Source of the DNA: Fodinibius salicampi | Lineage (GTDB): Bacteria > Bacteroidota > Rhodothermia > Balneolales > Balneolaceae | Direction: 5' to 3' | Assembly: GCF_039545095.1 (NCBI RefSeq) | Contig: NZ_BAABRS010000002.1 | Span: 62,001 to 126,000 of the forward strand | DNA: 64,000 nucleotides | In this document: piece by piece, positions 46,243 to 56,391 of the stretch | Layout: each line of letters starts with the position of its first letter | Numbering within the stretch: position 1 is the stretch's first letter | The notes under the pieces: model-generated | Told to the model about the DNA's origin: nothing | Database searches by the model: none | What the model saw: the letters and a program-made list of their open reading frames with translations, nothing else | Made by a program: the position numbers and the translations under genes

Positions 46243-46350
46243 TGTAAGGATTAGCCTCTGAAACGTACTTACTTAATGACTATTTATTAAGAGGGATTAA
46301 TACCGAGGCCAAAGTTTAGGCTCCTGCTATAGCAGGGGCCTTCTTTTTTT
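46243..46350 (+). ncRNA. Candidate small RNA, copy 2
   Basis: The same 31-nt head as at 37094 (TGTAAGGATTAGCC, then GAAACGTACTTACT; three differences). A different middle and its own terminator follow: AGGCTCCTGC/GCAGGGGCCT around TATA, then TTCTTTTTTT. It ends 191 bp before recN and has no reading frame. Apart from this element the 349-bp rluD-recN gap shows nothing. Confidence 0.6.
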
Positions 46351-46541
46351 GTGGGTGGATGAGGATAACAAAATATATACCTAAAAACTAAACCTCCACT
46401 TTTGAAATGGGAAGTAAGGGATTTCAGTTCGAAATCTAAAGTCATTTAGACCGACATAAGTTTTAGAAATAAGAAATCATTGAGTACAGATATTTTGCAG
46501 GTTGCTTTGTACCTTGTGGCATTACTAAATTAGTGATCATT

Positions 46542-48254
46542 ATGATAAAGACGCTTTATATAAAAGATTTTGCGCTGATTGATGAACTGGAAGTTTCCTT
46601 TCAGGAAGGGCTGAATATACTTACGGGTCAGACCGGCGCCGGAAAGTCTATCATTATCGGGGCGCTGAATATGATTTTGGGAGAACGGGCCGATACCGAG
46701 GTGATTCGGCAGGGAGCTGATAAAGCAATAGCCGAAGCCATTCTGGAAGTAGATGATTATTCGGAATTTGAGCAGATATTCGAGGAGAATGCCGTAGAAA
46801 TCCGATCCGAGCTTATTCTCCGGCGCGAGATCCGTTCCTCCGGAAGCCGCGGCTTTATTAATGATACGCCGGTTACCATTTCTGTATTGAGAGAAGTCGG
46901 CGACTTTCTGGTAGATCTGCATGGGCAACACGATCATCAGCTGTTGTTAAAAGAAGAGAACCATCGCAGTGTTATTGATGGTTTTGAAAAGGTCATTTCG
47001 CCGTTAAAGGAGTACCGCCGGGAATACCACGAGATGAAAAGATTGCAAAAAGAGCTTCGGGAACTTCGGAAGCGGGAACGTGATCTCCATGAAAAGGTGG
47101 AACTCTATAAATTCCAGGTACAGGAGCTGGAAGAGGCTGAGCTCGATCCCCATGAAGAGGAAGAGCTGGAAGCAGAAATGAAATTGTTGGATAATGCCGA
47201 AGAGCTGGAGCAAAAGGCGGCTGCAATTGTGGAGATCGGTGAGGGTGATGAACTGAATGCGGTTGACCTGCTAAACCGGATGAAGCTGCATCTTGAGGAT
47301 CTTGCGCGTATAGAATCTGATTTCGAGAGTTACCTGGATGAAATAACCTCAGCCCGTATTACCATTCAGGAAGCCGTTCAGTTTGCGGAGCGCTATCGCA
47401 GCAAAATAGAATTTAATCCCAATCGGCTGGAGCAGCTCCGGAATCGTCAGAATGAGTTGAACCGGTTGCGGAAGAAGTACCACAGAAGTATCCCAGAATT
47501 GATTGAGTACCTGCATGAAATACGCCAGGAGCTGAATTTGGCGGATAATTTTGATCTCGAGATTGAAAAAATGGAGGAGGCAATTGATACTCAGTCCCAA
47601 GTTCTTGCTGAGGCAGCCCAAAAGCTGCATGATATTCGTGAGCAGGTTGGGCGCAACGTAAGTCAGCAGGTAGAAGAAGAATTGTATGATCTGGGCATAC
47701 CACACGCGAATTTTGAGGTCCGTATTGACTGGATGTTTTCTTCGGAGGAGCAGGGATGGATTACCGTTGAAGGTCAGCCCGTTGAGTGTACGGAGCATGG
47801 AGCAGACGAGGTTCGGCTTTTCATTTCAACCAATAAGGGGGAAGAGCCCAAGCCGCTGGCTAAGATTGCATCCGGAGGAGAGATCAGCCGCGTGATGCTG
47901 GCCTTAAAATCAATTATTGCCCGGGAGCAAAGTCTGCCGGTGATGATTTTTGATGAAATTGACACTGGTATCAGCGGTGAAATTTCTGAGAAAGTAGGAC
48001 GTACGATGCGGCGCTTGTCTAAGCGTTGTCAGATCATCGCCATTACGCATCAGCCGCAGATCGCCAGCCAGGCCCACAAGCATTACCGGGTGGAAAAAGT
48101 GGAAGAGAAAGATCGCACAGTCTCCCGAATTAAACCGCTGGATAACGACGAGCATATCCATGAGGTAGCTACCCTGATGAGCGGGGAAGAAATTACGGAT
48201 GCCGCAATCGAAAGTGCGCAGGAACTTATTGAGAAAAGTACCTTTAAGAACTAA
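46542..48254 (+). CDS. recN: DNA repair protein RecN
   Basis: SMC-like ATPase acting early in double-strand-break repair by holding DNA ends and loading cohesion-like contacts. Walker A is GQTGAGKSIIIGAL near residue 30. A long coiled-coil region rich in Glu/Arg/Leu occupies about 150-360. The ABC signature is KIASGGEISRVMLALK and Walker B is MIFDEIDTGISG. The ATG at 46542 begins the conserved MIKTLYIKDFALID; a GTG three codons earlier is an alternative. No copy of the candidate LexA box is seen upstream. Confidence 0.96.
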   Translation: MIKTLYIKDFALIDELEVSFQEGLNILTGQTGAGKSIIIGALNMILGERADTEVIRQGADKAIAEAILEVDDYSEFEQIFEENAVEIRSELILRREIRSSGSRGFINDTPVTISVLREVGDFLVDLHGQHDHQLLLKEENHRSVIDGFEKVISPLKEYRREYHEMKRLQKELRELRKRERDLHEKVELYKFQVQELEEAELDPHEEEELEAEMKLLDNAEELEQKAAAIVEIGEGDELNAVDLLNRMKLHLEDLARIESDFESYLDEITSARITIQEAVQFAERYRSKIEFNPNRLEQLRNRQNELNRLRKKYHRSIPELIEYLHEIRQELNLADNFDLEIEKMEEAIDTQSQVLAEAAQKLHDIREQVGRNVSQQVEEELYDLGIPHANFEVRIDWMFSSEEQGWITVEGQPVECTEHGADEVRLFISTNKGEEPKPLAKIASGGEISRVMLALKSIIAREQSLPVMIFDEIDTGISGEISEKVGRTMRRLSKRCQIIAITHQPQIASQAHKHYRVEKVEEKDRTVSRIKPLDNDEHIHEVATLMSGEEITDAAIESAQELIEKSTFKN

Positions 48255-48319
48255 GTAGAACGGCAGGATTCATAATGTTGAATGCCGCTAAATCTTAAAG
48301 TAGTCTTAAACAAAATACC

Positions 48320-48709
48320 ATGAGTAAAGGTCATTCCGAACGATTCATCACTTTGGTTAACGACGCCAAAACACGTATTGACGAGATTAGTCCGGATGAA
48401 GTAAAGGACAAGCTAGATGACGATAATAAAGAAGATTTTGTGCTGCTGGATGTGCGCGAGCAGGATGAATGGGATAAATCCCACATTTCCGGGGCTGAAT
48501 ACCTTGGTAAAGGTATCCTGGAACGGGATGTCGAGGAGGAGTATCCAAATACTGACAGTGAGATCGTACTGTATTGTGGAGGCGGTTATCGTTCCGCGCT
48601 GGCGGCTGATAACCTGCAGAAAATGGGCTATACGAATGTAAAGTCACTGAAGGGTGGTTTTCGGTCGTGGACGCAGGCGGGCTACCCCATCGAAAAGGCC
48701 GATACCTGA
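48320..48709 (+). CDS. Rhodanese-like sulfurtransferase
   Basis: A 129-residue single rhodanese domain after a short helix. The strand VLLDVREQDEWDKSHISGA opens the domain, and the active-site loop is YCGGGYRSALAA with the persulfide Cys at about residue 93. It is cytoplasmic, with no signal. It probably handles sulfane sulfur. It lies 65 bp after recN and may share its transcript, but a functional link is not evident. Confidence 0.92.
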   Translation: MSKGHSERFITLVNDAKTRIDEISPDEVKDKLDDDNKEDFVLLDVREQDEWDKSHISGAEYLGKGILERDVEEEYPNTDSEIVLYCGGGYRSALAADNLQKMGYTNVKSLKGGFRSWTQAGYPIEKADT

Positions 48710-48786
48710 TATGGGTTTACTGTTATAAGGTATAGTCGTATTGAACGGGAGAAAATATAGTTGCTTTCTATCGATCCTGCTGAGCT

Positions 48787-49215
48787 CTAATAGCCTATAT
48801 TGTCATCATTGGAATCAGGATTGCCGCTTGTTGCGGTGTGATCAAGGTCAGAAATGTTAAGCCAAACTACTTCGGTACCAGGAGCAACGGAGAGTTGAGC
48901 CGGATTAAATTGCATGCCTTCCATATAAACCGTGTCTCTTTCTACTGCTTCGACACTGCTGCTAATCGTAATTTCACCCTGCATGTCGGGAGTATGAAAT
49001 TGACAGTAATATTCCACATTTCCTTCATTTTCAAAGGTGTAGCTGTATGATTCATCTGGACTTACGGTACCGCTGTTAAAATTTACGGTGGGATTCGGAT
49101 CAGGATTAGGGTCAGGATCTGGGTCTGAATTCGTGGAACTACATCCTGCAATGATCAGTGTTAGAACAAGTGAGACGGAAATTACCAAGTAATGTCTTCG
49201 ATTTAAGTTTTCCAT
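48787..49215 (-). CDS. Cupredoxin-like lipoprotein with permuted halves
   Basis: A 142-residue lipoprotein: lipobox Cys25, then a (DP/NP)-repeat linker. Next comes what is normally the end of a blue-copper domain, YYCQFHTPDMQGEITI, with Cys71, His74 and Met78. It is followed by what is normally the beginning, FNPAQLSVAPGTEVVWLNISDLDHTA, with His126. All four copper ligands are thus present but in reversed order along the chain. It is likely surface- or periplasm-anchored and involved in electron transfer. Circular permutation, or a deletion from a two-domain ancestor, would explain it. Confidence 0.75.
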   Translation of the reverse strand: MENLNRRHYLVISVSLVLTLIIAGCSSTNSDPDPDPNPDPNPTVNFNSGTVSPDESYSYTFENEGNVEYYCQFHTPDMQGEITISSSVEAVERDTVYMEGMQFNPAQLSVAPGTEVVWLNISDLDHTATSGNPDSNDDNIGY

Positions 49216-49322
49216 AACAAATAGATTTAAAAGTAATAGATATCGCTTCTATTTGCCTATACAAGGAATTGAGACTTGGGGTTGCTTCCCTAAAAAATAA
49301 AGCAGTTGGCAGGAGTGAATCT

Positions 49323-52208
49323 TTAGTCGAATATATTGGTAAGTATTTGTGCCGGGTGAAAGGCTTTGCGATTGGTACCGTCTTTTATTTGATGCCGGCA
49401 GGAGAACCCAGGCGCGCAGATTAAAGCATCTTCGGGTAGCGAACGAAGGGCGGGAAAGAGCCGCAGCTCCCCAACATCCATTGAAACATCATAGTGGTTT
49501 CTTTCATAGCCGAAGCTGCCCGCCATGCCACAACAGCCAGCATCCATGATTTGTACTTGATAGCCTGCTTGTTGTAATGCTCCTTTTATGGAGGAGCTTC
49601 CTATGAGTGACTGGGCATGGCAGTGTGTTTGGACATAGACCTTTTGCCTGGGGTCGCTTTTGGGGGATTCTTGTACTAGGTTGGCGGAAAATTCTTCAAA
49701 GGTGTAGGTATGATCCGCTACCTGTTGTGCTGTTTGTAGCTGGTCGTCGTCACAGAGATCGAGGTATTCATCGCGAATGGTCAGGGTTTCCGAAGGTTCA
49801 AGACCGACGATGGGAATTTCCTGGGAGGCAAAAGCCGAGAGTGTCGCGAGGGTATCATCCAGTACGGTTTTGGCATGACCGAGCATCCCTTTGGATATTT
49901 GGGGCCGCCCTATTTCATGAATGTCAGGGACGATTACGGTATACTCCTGCGACTCTAAAAACCGAATCGCAGCCTTGCCGATTCCGGGCTCATGGTAATT
50001 GGTGAAAATATCGATTAAAAGAACCACCTCATTGTGTGGATCCGTTTCGGGGATATCGTTCTGTGGTCGGTTCGCAAACCATTCCATAAACGTAGATTCG
50101 GCAAAGGCGGGCAGGTCTCTCCGCTTGTCAATACCCAGCAGCTGTTGCAGTAGTTCTTTCACGGCAGGCTGTTTCATCATCCAGTTGGATAGTCTGGGAA
50201 ACCGACTGGCAATGGGATATAGCTTGCCGGCCTGGGCAAAGAAGCGCTCCCCAAGGGTAATGCGGTGCTCTTCGTGCCATCCCTGCTTAAACTCGGCTTT
50301 CATGCGAGCCATATCTACATTAGCGGGACATTCGCTCTTGCAGGCTTTGCAGCTGAGGCACAGGTCAAGGGCATCGTTCAGCTCTTCCGACTGAAAGGCT
50401 TCTTTGTCCCTCCCTGAAAAAAGCTGGCGGAAAAGGTTCGCACGTCCGCGGGTAGAATCTTTTTCTTCCCGGGTAGCCATATACGAAGGGCACATCGTTC
50501 CGCCGCTTTCCGAGAGCTTGCGGCAGACACCAGCCCCGTTACACAGCTCCACGGCGTCGGCAAAACTCTCTTCCTTGCGCCAGTTAAAATGGGTATCTAC
50601 CTGTGGGCGATGATAGGAGGGGGAGTACCGCAGGTCTGCTTCCATAGGTTTGGGATCGACAATTTTTCCGGGATTAAAGATGTTATTGGGATCCCAGATC
50701 TGCTTCACCTTTTTTAGGAGAGGCATCATGTCTGATCCGAGTACCTTTTCGATATACGGAGCACGGGCACGTCCGTCTCCGTGCTCACCGGAAAGGGAGC
50801 CGCGATACCTCCGCACCAGGTCGGCTATTTCTTCGGCCATGGTTTTCATTTTTTCAATCTCTTCCGGTTCCTGTAGGTTGATGACGGGGCGCAGGTGCAG
50901 CTCACCTACGGAGGCATGGGCATAGAAGACGCAGTCGCTGTTATGTTTATCCAGTATTCTCTGGAAATCATCTATATAATCGGGCAGGTCGGCAACGCGA
51001 ACGGCCGTATCCTCACTAAAAGTGGGCGTGCGTCCTTTGGAACCAAGTCCCATAAGCAGGCCCAGACCCGCTTTACGGAGATTCCAAACTCGCTCAATTT
51101 TATCATTCTCTGTAATAATGGGAGCGGTATCGCTGTGACCACTTTTGTCCAGACGATCGGCCAGATTCCGTGCTTTTTGCTCCAGTATTTTTCTGTTATT
51201 GCCTTCAAACTGAATGATGAGAATACCTTTCGGATTTCCCTCCAGAAAAAAGCGGTTGTTTCGCTGCTCAATATTCCCTTTGGTGGCATCTAAAATAATA
51301 TCATCCACCAGTTCTACCGCAGCTGGTTCCATTTTGACGGCTTCAACGGTAGCTTCCATAGCCTTCCGGATAGAGGGAAAATGGGGTACCACCATTACCC
51401 GCTCGGAGTCTTTAGGCAATAGATTCAATTTTGCCCGGGTTGTCATGGCCAGCGTGCCCTCACTGCCGCAGAGTAACTCTGCCAGGTTGAACTTTCTCCC
51501 ATCGGGATTAAAAGGCTGCATCTCACAGAGCCTGTCCAGCGCGTAGCCGGTATTGCGGCGGATAATTTCGGGATGGGGATAGTTATCCAGGATGGCTTCC
51601 CGGTGATTGCGAATAAGCTCCACCATCTCTCGATAGATCTTCCCTTCGAGGGAGTCTAGCTTCATCTTGGCGGATAGTTCTTCTTCAGTAAGAGCTTTGA
51701 ATCGGACTTGGGAGCCGTCGCTTAAAACAGTCTCCAGCTCCAGCAGGTGTTCCCGGGTTGTTTGATGTTTAATAGAAAAAATTCCGCAGGAATTATTGCC
51801 GATCATCCCGCCGATCATGCAGCGGTTGGTGGTTGCGGTATCGGGACCAAAGAGTAAATCGTGTTTTCCCGCTTCTCTGTTGAGGGTATCACGAATGACG
51901 CCGGGTTGAACATCCGCAGTTTTTTTTTGCGGGTCAATATCCAAGATTTTATTCATATTGCGCCCGACATCCATAATGATACCCCCCCCGGTGGTCTGTC
52001 CCGCCAGACTGGTACCAGCCCCCCGGGCCGTTATAGATTGGTTATGCTTGTTGGCGTAATGTACCAGTGAAATAATCTCCTCGGGGGATATTGGAAAAGC
52101 CACCCCTTCGGGCAGCTCCTCGTAGCTGGAGGCATCATTTGCATAGAGCCGACGGGTTTGAAAATCGGTATGAATGTTAACTCGCGAAGACTTTGATTCG
52201 GTATCCAT
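49323..52208 (-). CDS. FAD- and Fe-S-dependent D-2-hydroxyacid dehydrogenase (YdiJ-like)
   Basis: A 961-residue fusion of a GlcD-type FAD dehydrogenase and a GlpC-type Fe-S reductase. FAD binding: ARGAGTSLAGQTTGGGIIMDVG near residue 60 and LLCGSEGTLAMTTRAKLNLLP near 250. The Fe-S segment has LDLCLSCKACKSECP and an earlier C-x4-C (NGAGVC). The C-terminal CCG domain has QTHCHAQSL and DAGCCGMAGSFGY. The overall match is to YdiJ-type D-2-hydroxyglutarate/D-lactate dehydrogenases. The adjacent lhgO supports 2-hydroxyglutarate as substrate; this is inference. Confidence 0.9.
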   Translation of the reverse strand: MDTESKSSRVNIHTDFQTRRLYANDASSYEELPEGVAFPISPEEIISLVHYANKHNQSITARGAGTSLAGQTTGGGIIMDVGRNMNKILDIDPQKKTADVQPGVIRDTLNREAGKHDLLFGPDTATTNRCMIGGMIGNNSCGIFSIKHQTTREHLLELETVLSDGSQVRFKALTEEELSAKMKLDSLEGKIYREMVELIRNHREAILDNYPHPEIIRRNTGYALDRLCEMQPFNPDGRKFNLAELLCGSEGTLAMTTRAKLNLLPKDSERVMVVPHFPSIRKAMEATVEAVKMEPAAVELVDDIILDATKGNIEQRNNRFFLEGNPKGILIIQFEGNNRKILEQKARNLADRLDKSGHSDTAPIITENDKIERVWNLRKAGLGLLMGLGSKGRTPTFSEDTAVRVADLPDYIDDFQRILDKHNSDCVFYAHASVGELHLRPVINLQEPEEIEKMKTMAEEIADLVRRYRGSLSGEHGDGRARAPYIEKVLGSDMMPLLKKVKQIWDPNNIFNPGKIVDPKPMEADLRYSPSYHRPQVDTHFNWRKEESFADAVELCNGAGVCRKLSESGGTMCPSYMATREEKDSTRGRANLFRQLFSGRDKEAFQSEELNDALDLCLSCKACKSECPANVDMARMKAEFKQGWHEEHRITLGERFFAQAGKLYPIASRFPRLSNWMMKQPAVKELLQQLLGIDKRRDLPAFAESTFMEWFANRPQNDIPETDPHNEVVLLIDIFTNYHEPGIGKAAIRFLESQEYTVIVPDIHEIGRPQISKGMLGHAKTVLDDTLATLSAFASQEIPIVGLEPSETLTIRDEYLDLCDDDQLQTAQQVADHTYTFEEFSANLVQESPKSDPRQKVYVQTHCHAQSLIGSSSIKGALQQAGYQVQIMDAGCCGMAGSFGYERNHYDVSMDVGELRLFPALRSLPEDALICAPGFSCRHQIKDGTNRKAFHPAQILTNIFD

Positions 52209-52338
52209 AAAGGAAAGATATACTAATATTTAGCTGCCTTTGCAAGATGGAAAGCAGGAAGTTGAGTATAATCAGACAACGACTGCGTTTCTAATAATTA
52301 TTCTGGAATATTAGAAAACAGTATTTATCCGATAAGGG

Positions 52339-53541
52339 CTACATAAAGGCCTTCTCTGCACGTTTGACGATTTCATCACCGATGGCCAGTCCCGCCGTAG
52401 CCGCCGGACTTGGCGCATTGAGTACATGTATCTCGTTGGCGGTTACTTCAAACTGGAAGTCATTCAGGATTTCGCCATTGGGTTTTAGAGCCATGGCACG
52501 TACACCTGAAGGAGATTTTTTTAGATGCTGGAGACGTATCGCAGGAATCAAATCCTGCAAATTTTCTACAAACGCTTTCTTGGAAAAAGATCGATACCAT
52601 TCTTCGAGCCCCATTTTCCAATATTTTCGCGCCAGATTGTAGAATCCTGGAAAATTGAGTGTTTCGATAGTTTCTTCAAGATCAAACGAAAGTTTATCGT
52701 ATCCCTCGCGTTTGAAAGCAAAAACCGCATTGGGACCGCACTCAATCGCGCCCCGCACCATCTTGGTGAAGTGTACGCCCAGAAATGGGAAGGCCGGATT
52801 AGGCATGGGATAAATAAGTCCGTTTACGAAGTGTTCAACTTCTGGTTTTAGTTCGAAGTATTCTCCCCGAAAAGGTACAATTTGCAGATCCGGTACAACC
52901 CCTGCCGACTCTGCCACATGGTCGCTGTACAGGCCGGCGCAGTTAATCAGGTATTTGCTATGGAAGGCTTCCTTTTGGGTATAAACGTCAATATTAGTTT
53001 CCTGAGTCTTTACTTTTTGAACCTCCTGTCCGCATAAAACGGTATGTCCATGGTCTTCAATCAGCGAACGAAGTGTTTGGCAAACCCCCACATAATCTAC
53101 GATACCCGAACAGGGTACGTGAATAGCTTTAACACCGCTGACGTAGGGTTCAATTTCTGATATTTCCGGGGGATCAATTAATGAAATGCCTTCAATCCCA
53201 TTAATCTGTCCGGTGGCAAAAATATTTTTGAGCCGTGGAATATCTTCTTCCTCTGTAGCTACGATCACTTTGCCGCATATTTCATGATCTACATCATATT
53301 CCTGGCAAAAGTCAACGAGTTGATGGCGCCCTTCCACACAGTTTTTGGCGCGATAGCTGTTGGGTTTATAGTAGATGCCCGAGTGAATAACTCCGGAATT
53401 ATTACCCGTCTGATGCGCAGCCACCTTGTCTTCTTTTTCAAGTACGAGGATACTGACATCCGGATAGGCCAGTAAAAGCTTATACGCCGTTGAGAGCCCT
53501 ACAATGCCGGCGCCCACAATAATAAAATCGTGCTGTGTCAT
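52339..53541 (-). CDS. lhgO: L-2-hydroxyglutarate oxidase
   Basis: FAD enzyme oxidising L-2-hydroxyglutarate to 2-oxoglutarate. The GxGxxG dinucleotide fold opens the protein (IIVGAGIVGLSTAYKLL). NNSGVIHSGIYYKPNSYRA, VPFRGEYFEL and GVRAMALKPNGEILNDF are family motifs. The 400 residues are normal. It is transcribed ahead of the YdiJ-like gene with a 130-bp gap, so both enantiomers of 2-hydroxyglutarate could be cleared by one locus. Confidence 0.93.
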   Translation of the reverse strand: MTQHDFIIVGAGIVGLSTAYKLLLAYPDVSILVLEKEDKVAAHQTGNNSGVIHSGIYYKPNSYRAKNCVEGRHQLVDFCQEYDVDHEICGKVIVATEEEDIPRLKNIFATGQINGIEGISLIDPPEISEIEPYVSGVKAIHVPCSGIVDYVGVCQTLRSLIEDHGHTVLCGQEVQKVKTQETNIDVYTQKEAFHSKYLINCAGLYSDHVAESAGVVPDLQIVPFRGEYFELKPEVEHFVNGLIYPMPNPAFPFLGVHFTKMVRGAIECGPNAVFAFKREGYDKLSFDLEETIETLNFPGFYNLARKYWKMGLEEWYRSFSKKAFVENLQDLIPAIRLQHLKKSPSGVRAMALKPNGEILNDFQFEVTANEIHVLNAPSPAATAGLAIGDEIVKRAEKAFM

Positions 53542-53728
53542 AGAGTAGTTATTTTTTTATCCCTAATAATGAGCCGCTAAGATACAAAAACGAGCGCCGG
53601 TGGTAAATAAAAAAGTAAAGGATCATAACGTCATGGCTTTTGCTGTAAATTGATTATTTTAAGCCATTAGATTTAAACAGGGCTTTGGTGTATAAATCAC
53701 CGCTAACAATTTTAAAATAAGTTTTTTC

Positions 53729-54277
53729 ATGATTAGGAATTCAATAAACGGAATAATTTGTGCTCTCCTCCTTGCTTTTGCTGTAGGCTGCGGAGGCTCA
53801 GGATCTGAGCAGACTGAGCAAAAAGAACAGGTTCCCGAACCAACAACCGATGCTGGGTATGTGGAACAGGCAACTTTTGTTTCACTGGAGGGAGATACGT
53901 TAAGTGTTGATCAATTCGAAGGGAAAGTGGTAATGATTGATTTCTGGGAAACGTGGTGCAAGCCATGTCTGGCCAGTTTTCCTACGATGCAAAAGCTGGT
54001 AGAAGAATATCCGGATGATTTTGTGGTATTGGCTGTAACACCCGGTTTCACAGATACAAAAAAAGATGCTCAGGCATTTGCCGAAGAAAATGATTATACC
54101 TTTCAATATGCGATGGATACCAATAAGCTGCATCGAAAATTGGGGGTTCAGGGCATTCCTTTTAAAGTATATGTGGATGCGGACGGCAATTTCATCAAGA
54201 AGTCCATGGGAAGTGCCGGTCCTGATGAGGATTATAGAATATTGAAAGAGATTATCGAAGAGCATAAAGATTCGTAA
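53729..54277 (+). CDS. TlpA-like thiol-disulfide lipoprotein
   Basis: A 182-residue lipoprotein: lipobox AVGC with the Cys at about residue 21, then a Ser/Glu-rich linker. The thioredoxin fold of the TlpA/ResA type has active site ETWCKPC and cis-Pro in GIPFKVYVD. It is expected to be a periplasmic reductase or redox partner anchored in a membrane. The natural substrate is unknown. ahcY follows 98 bp later in the same direction. Confidence 0.9.
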   Translation: MIRNSINGIICALLLAFAVGCGGSGSEQTEQKEQVPEPTTDAGYVEQATFVSLEGDTLSVDQFEGKVVMIDFWETWCKPCLASFPTMQKLVEEYPDDFVVLAVTPGFTDTKKDAQAFAEENDYTFQYAMDTNKLHRKLGVQGIPFKVYVDADGNFIKKSMGSAGPDEDYRILKEIIEEHKDS

Positions 54278-54375
54278 ATCGCAAAGGAATCTATTTATGC
54301 AGCCGTTTGTTGAGTAGCGGTAGGAAATGTTGTATTTTAAAGAGCTTACATAAAATTGAAAAAAGGAATTTATTT

Positions 54376-55689
54376 ATGGCACAGAAGGTAAAAGAAAAAC
54401 TACCCTACAAGGTAAAAGATATTGGATTGGCTGAATATGGCCGAAAGGAAATACGTCTGGCTGAAGCAGAGATGCCGGGACTGATAGCGCTGCGTGAAGA
54501 GTATGCTGATGAGCAGCCCCTGGAAGGAGCACGAATTGCAGGTTGCTTGCACATGACTATACAAACAGCCGTGTTAATTGAAACTCTGATAGAGTTGGGA
54601 GCCGAAGTACAGTGGTCTTCCTGCAACATTTTTTCAACGCAGGATCACGCTGCAGCTGCTATTGCAGATGAGGGTATTCCGGTTTATGCATGGAAAGGAA
54701 TGAACGAAGAAGAGTTTTGGTGGGCCATCGAACAGACATTGTTTTTTGAAGATGGGGAGCCGCTGAATATGATTTTGGATGACGGCGGAGATCTTACCAA
54801 GCTGGTTCACGAAGAATATCCGGAGTTGCTTGACGGTATCAACGGAATTTCTGAGGAAACAACAACCGGGGTGAATCGCCTCTACAAGATGGCGAAAAAT
54901 GGTACCCTGGGTGCACCCGCAATTAATGTGAACGACTCGGTTACTAAATCCAAGTTTGATAATAAATATGGTTGCCGTGAGTCGTGTGTAGATGCGGTTA
55001 AACGGGCCACTGATATTATGCTGGCCGGTAAAGTAGCAGTAGTAGCTGGTTTCGGTGATGTTGGAAAAGGTTCTGCCGCTTCCCTGAGAGGAGCAGGAGC
55101 GCGCGTCATTGTTACGGAAATCGATCCTATTTGTGCATTGCAGGCCGCAATGGAAGGATATGAAGTGATGAAGATGGACGATGCGGTTAAGGAAGCCGAT
55201 ATCGTGGTTACGGCTACCGGTAATAAGGATATTATTACGGAGCGCCATTTCAAGAACATGAAGGACAAGACCATCGTCGGAAATATCGGTCATTTTGATA
55301 ATGAGATTGATGTTGCGTGGCTCAAGGAGAATTCCGAGCGCGATAATATTAAGCCACAGGTTGACCTGTTTAAGCTTGATGACAATGGAAAAGAGATTAT
55401 CCTCCTTTCCGAAGGTCGTCTAATGAACCTGGGTAATGCAACGGGACATCCCTCTTTTGTGATGTCAAACAGCTTTACCAATCAAACCTTGGCCCAGATT
55501 GCACTCTGGAATCGTCCGGAAGATTTTGATTTGGAGGTAAGTGTATTACCTAAAGATCTGGATGAGAAAGTAGCACGTCTGCACCTGAAGAAGATCGGTG
55601 TTGAGCTGGAAGAACTTACCGAGGATCAGGCCGAATATATTGATGTCCCCAAAGAGGGGCCGTACAAGCCTGACCATTATCGTTATTAA
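54376..55689 (+). CDS. ahcY: Adenosylhomocysteinase
   Basis: Hydrolyses S-adenosylhomocysteine to adenosine and homocysteine, keeping methylation going; uses bound NAD. I start it at ATG 54376 ([13 protein letters not shown]), where homology begins; the frame is open 23 codons earlier without support. The motifs [15 protein letters not shown] and the NAD loop [20 protein letters not shown] are intact. The C-terminus PYKPDHYRY is diagnostic. A good terminator follows. Confidence 0.97.
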   Translation: MAQKVKEKLPYKVKDIGLAEYGRKEIRLAEAEMPGLIALREEYADEQPLEGARIAGCLHMTIQTAVLIETLIELGAEVQWSSCNIFSTQDHAAAAIADEGIPVYAWKGMNEEEFWWAIEQTLFFEDGEPLNMILDDGGDLTKLVHEEYPELLDGINGISEETTTGVNRLYKMAKNGTLGAPAINVNDSVTKSKFDNKYGCRESCVDAVKRATDIMLAGKVAVVAGFGDVGKGSAASLRGAGARVIVTEIDPICALQAAMEGYEVMKMDDAVKEADIVVTATGNKDIITERHFKNMKDKTIVGNIGHFDNEIDVAWLKENSERDNIKPQVDLFKLDDNGKEIILLSEGRLMNLGNATGHPSFVMSNSFTNQTLAQIALWNRPEDFDLEVSVLPKDLDEKVARLHLKKIGVELEELTEDQAEYIDVPKEGPYKPDHYRY

Positions 55690-55713
55690 TTTTCGGTAGT
55701 AGTTTGTAATTTT

Positions 55714-55750
55714 GGCCTCATTCATTTCGCGATGGATGAGGCCATTTTTT
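55714..55750 (+). terminator. ahcY terminator
   Basis: Stem GGCCTCATTCAT/ATGGATGAGGCC (one mismatch) then ATTTTTT, 25 bp after the stop. Confidence 0.87.
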
Positions 55751-55892
55751 ATGTGATCCTTCCTGAAATCAGGATGGGATACTTTGTTAGTTATCTGGAT
55801 TTTCTCTTGCTTGTTGGGGGATCAAAAGAAGGTCGGCCGCAAGGATCTGCATTGCCAAAAATGAATTTTCAATAATTTAATATTTAGGAAAT

Positions 55893-56228
55893 ATGTCTGC
55901 TAATAAAAAAGAAATAAGTATTACGGTAGAACTCGACGACAATAATATTCCCGAAAAAATTGACTGGAATGCTACGGATAAAGAGGGAGAAGGGATTGCT
56001 AACTGTAAAGCTATGCTCTTATCGATGTGGGATCCTGAACAGAAAGACACATTGCGATTGGATCTGTGGACCAAGGAAATGACGAAAGATGAGATGAAGA
56101 TCTTTTTTCATCAGACGCTGGTAACTATGGCGGATACGCTGGAGAACTCGACCGAAGAAGAGGGTATGGCGGAAGATATGCGGGATTTTACTTCGTACTT
56201 TGCCGACAAGATGGAAATTGTGGAGTGA
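55893..56228 (+). CDS. gldC: Gliding-motility-associated protein GldC
   Basis: A 111-residue cytoplasmic protein of the GldC family. Recognisable parts are the start KKEISITVELDDNNIPEKIDW-like strand pair and LLSMWDPEQKDTLRLDLWTKEM. GldC is linked to gliding motility and type IX secretion in Bacteroidota but also occurs in non-gliding relatives; no other gld gene is in this window. It is a single-gene unit after ahcY. Confidence 0.9.
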   Translation: MSANKKEISITVELDDNNIPEKIDWNATDKEGEGIANCKAMLLSMWDPEQKDTLRLDLWTKEMTKDEMKIFFHQTLVTMADTLENSTEEEGMAEDMRDFTSYFADKMEIVE

Positions 56229-56297
56229 CCATTCTGCAGCGAACAGTGTCAGTTGTTCGGTACAGTAGGTAGGAATCAGGTTGTGGAAACAAGAAGG

Positions 56298-56382
56298 AGT
56301 GGAAAGTTTCAAGTGTTAAGCTAGTTAGGAAGGTTAAAAGTTGGGGTTTAACCTTTAACTTTCCAACCTTAAACATTTAAAC
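56298..56382. repeat. Intergenic inverted-repeat element
   Basis: AAGGTTAAA/TTTAACCTT forms an inner hairpin, and GGAAAGTT/AACTTTCC an outer pair, in the gap between convergent gldC and the Memo gene. Simple purine/pyrimidine repeats of this style are common intergenic elements in Bacteroidota. It may also serve as a terminator for both genes. Confidence 0.45.
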
Positions 56383-56391
56383 CTCGACCTG

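Noticed and set aside
54634-55293. 219-codon minus-strand frame inside ahcY
   Set aside because: Shadow frame opposite a highly conserved gene.
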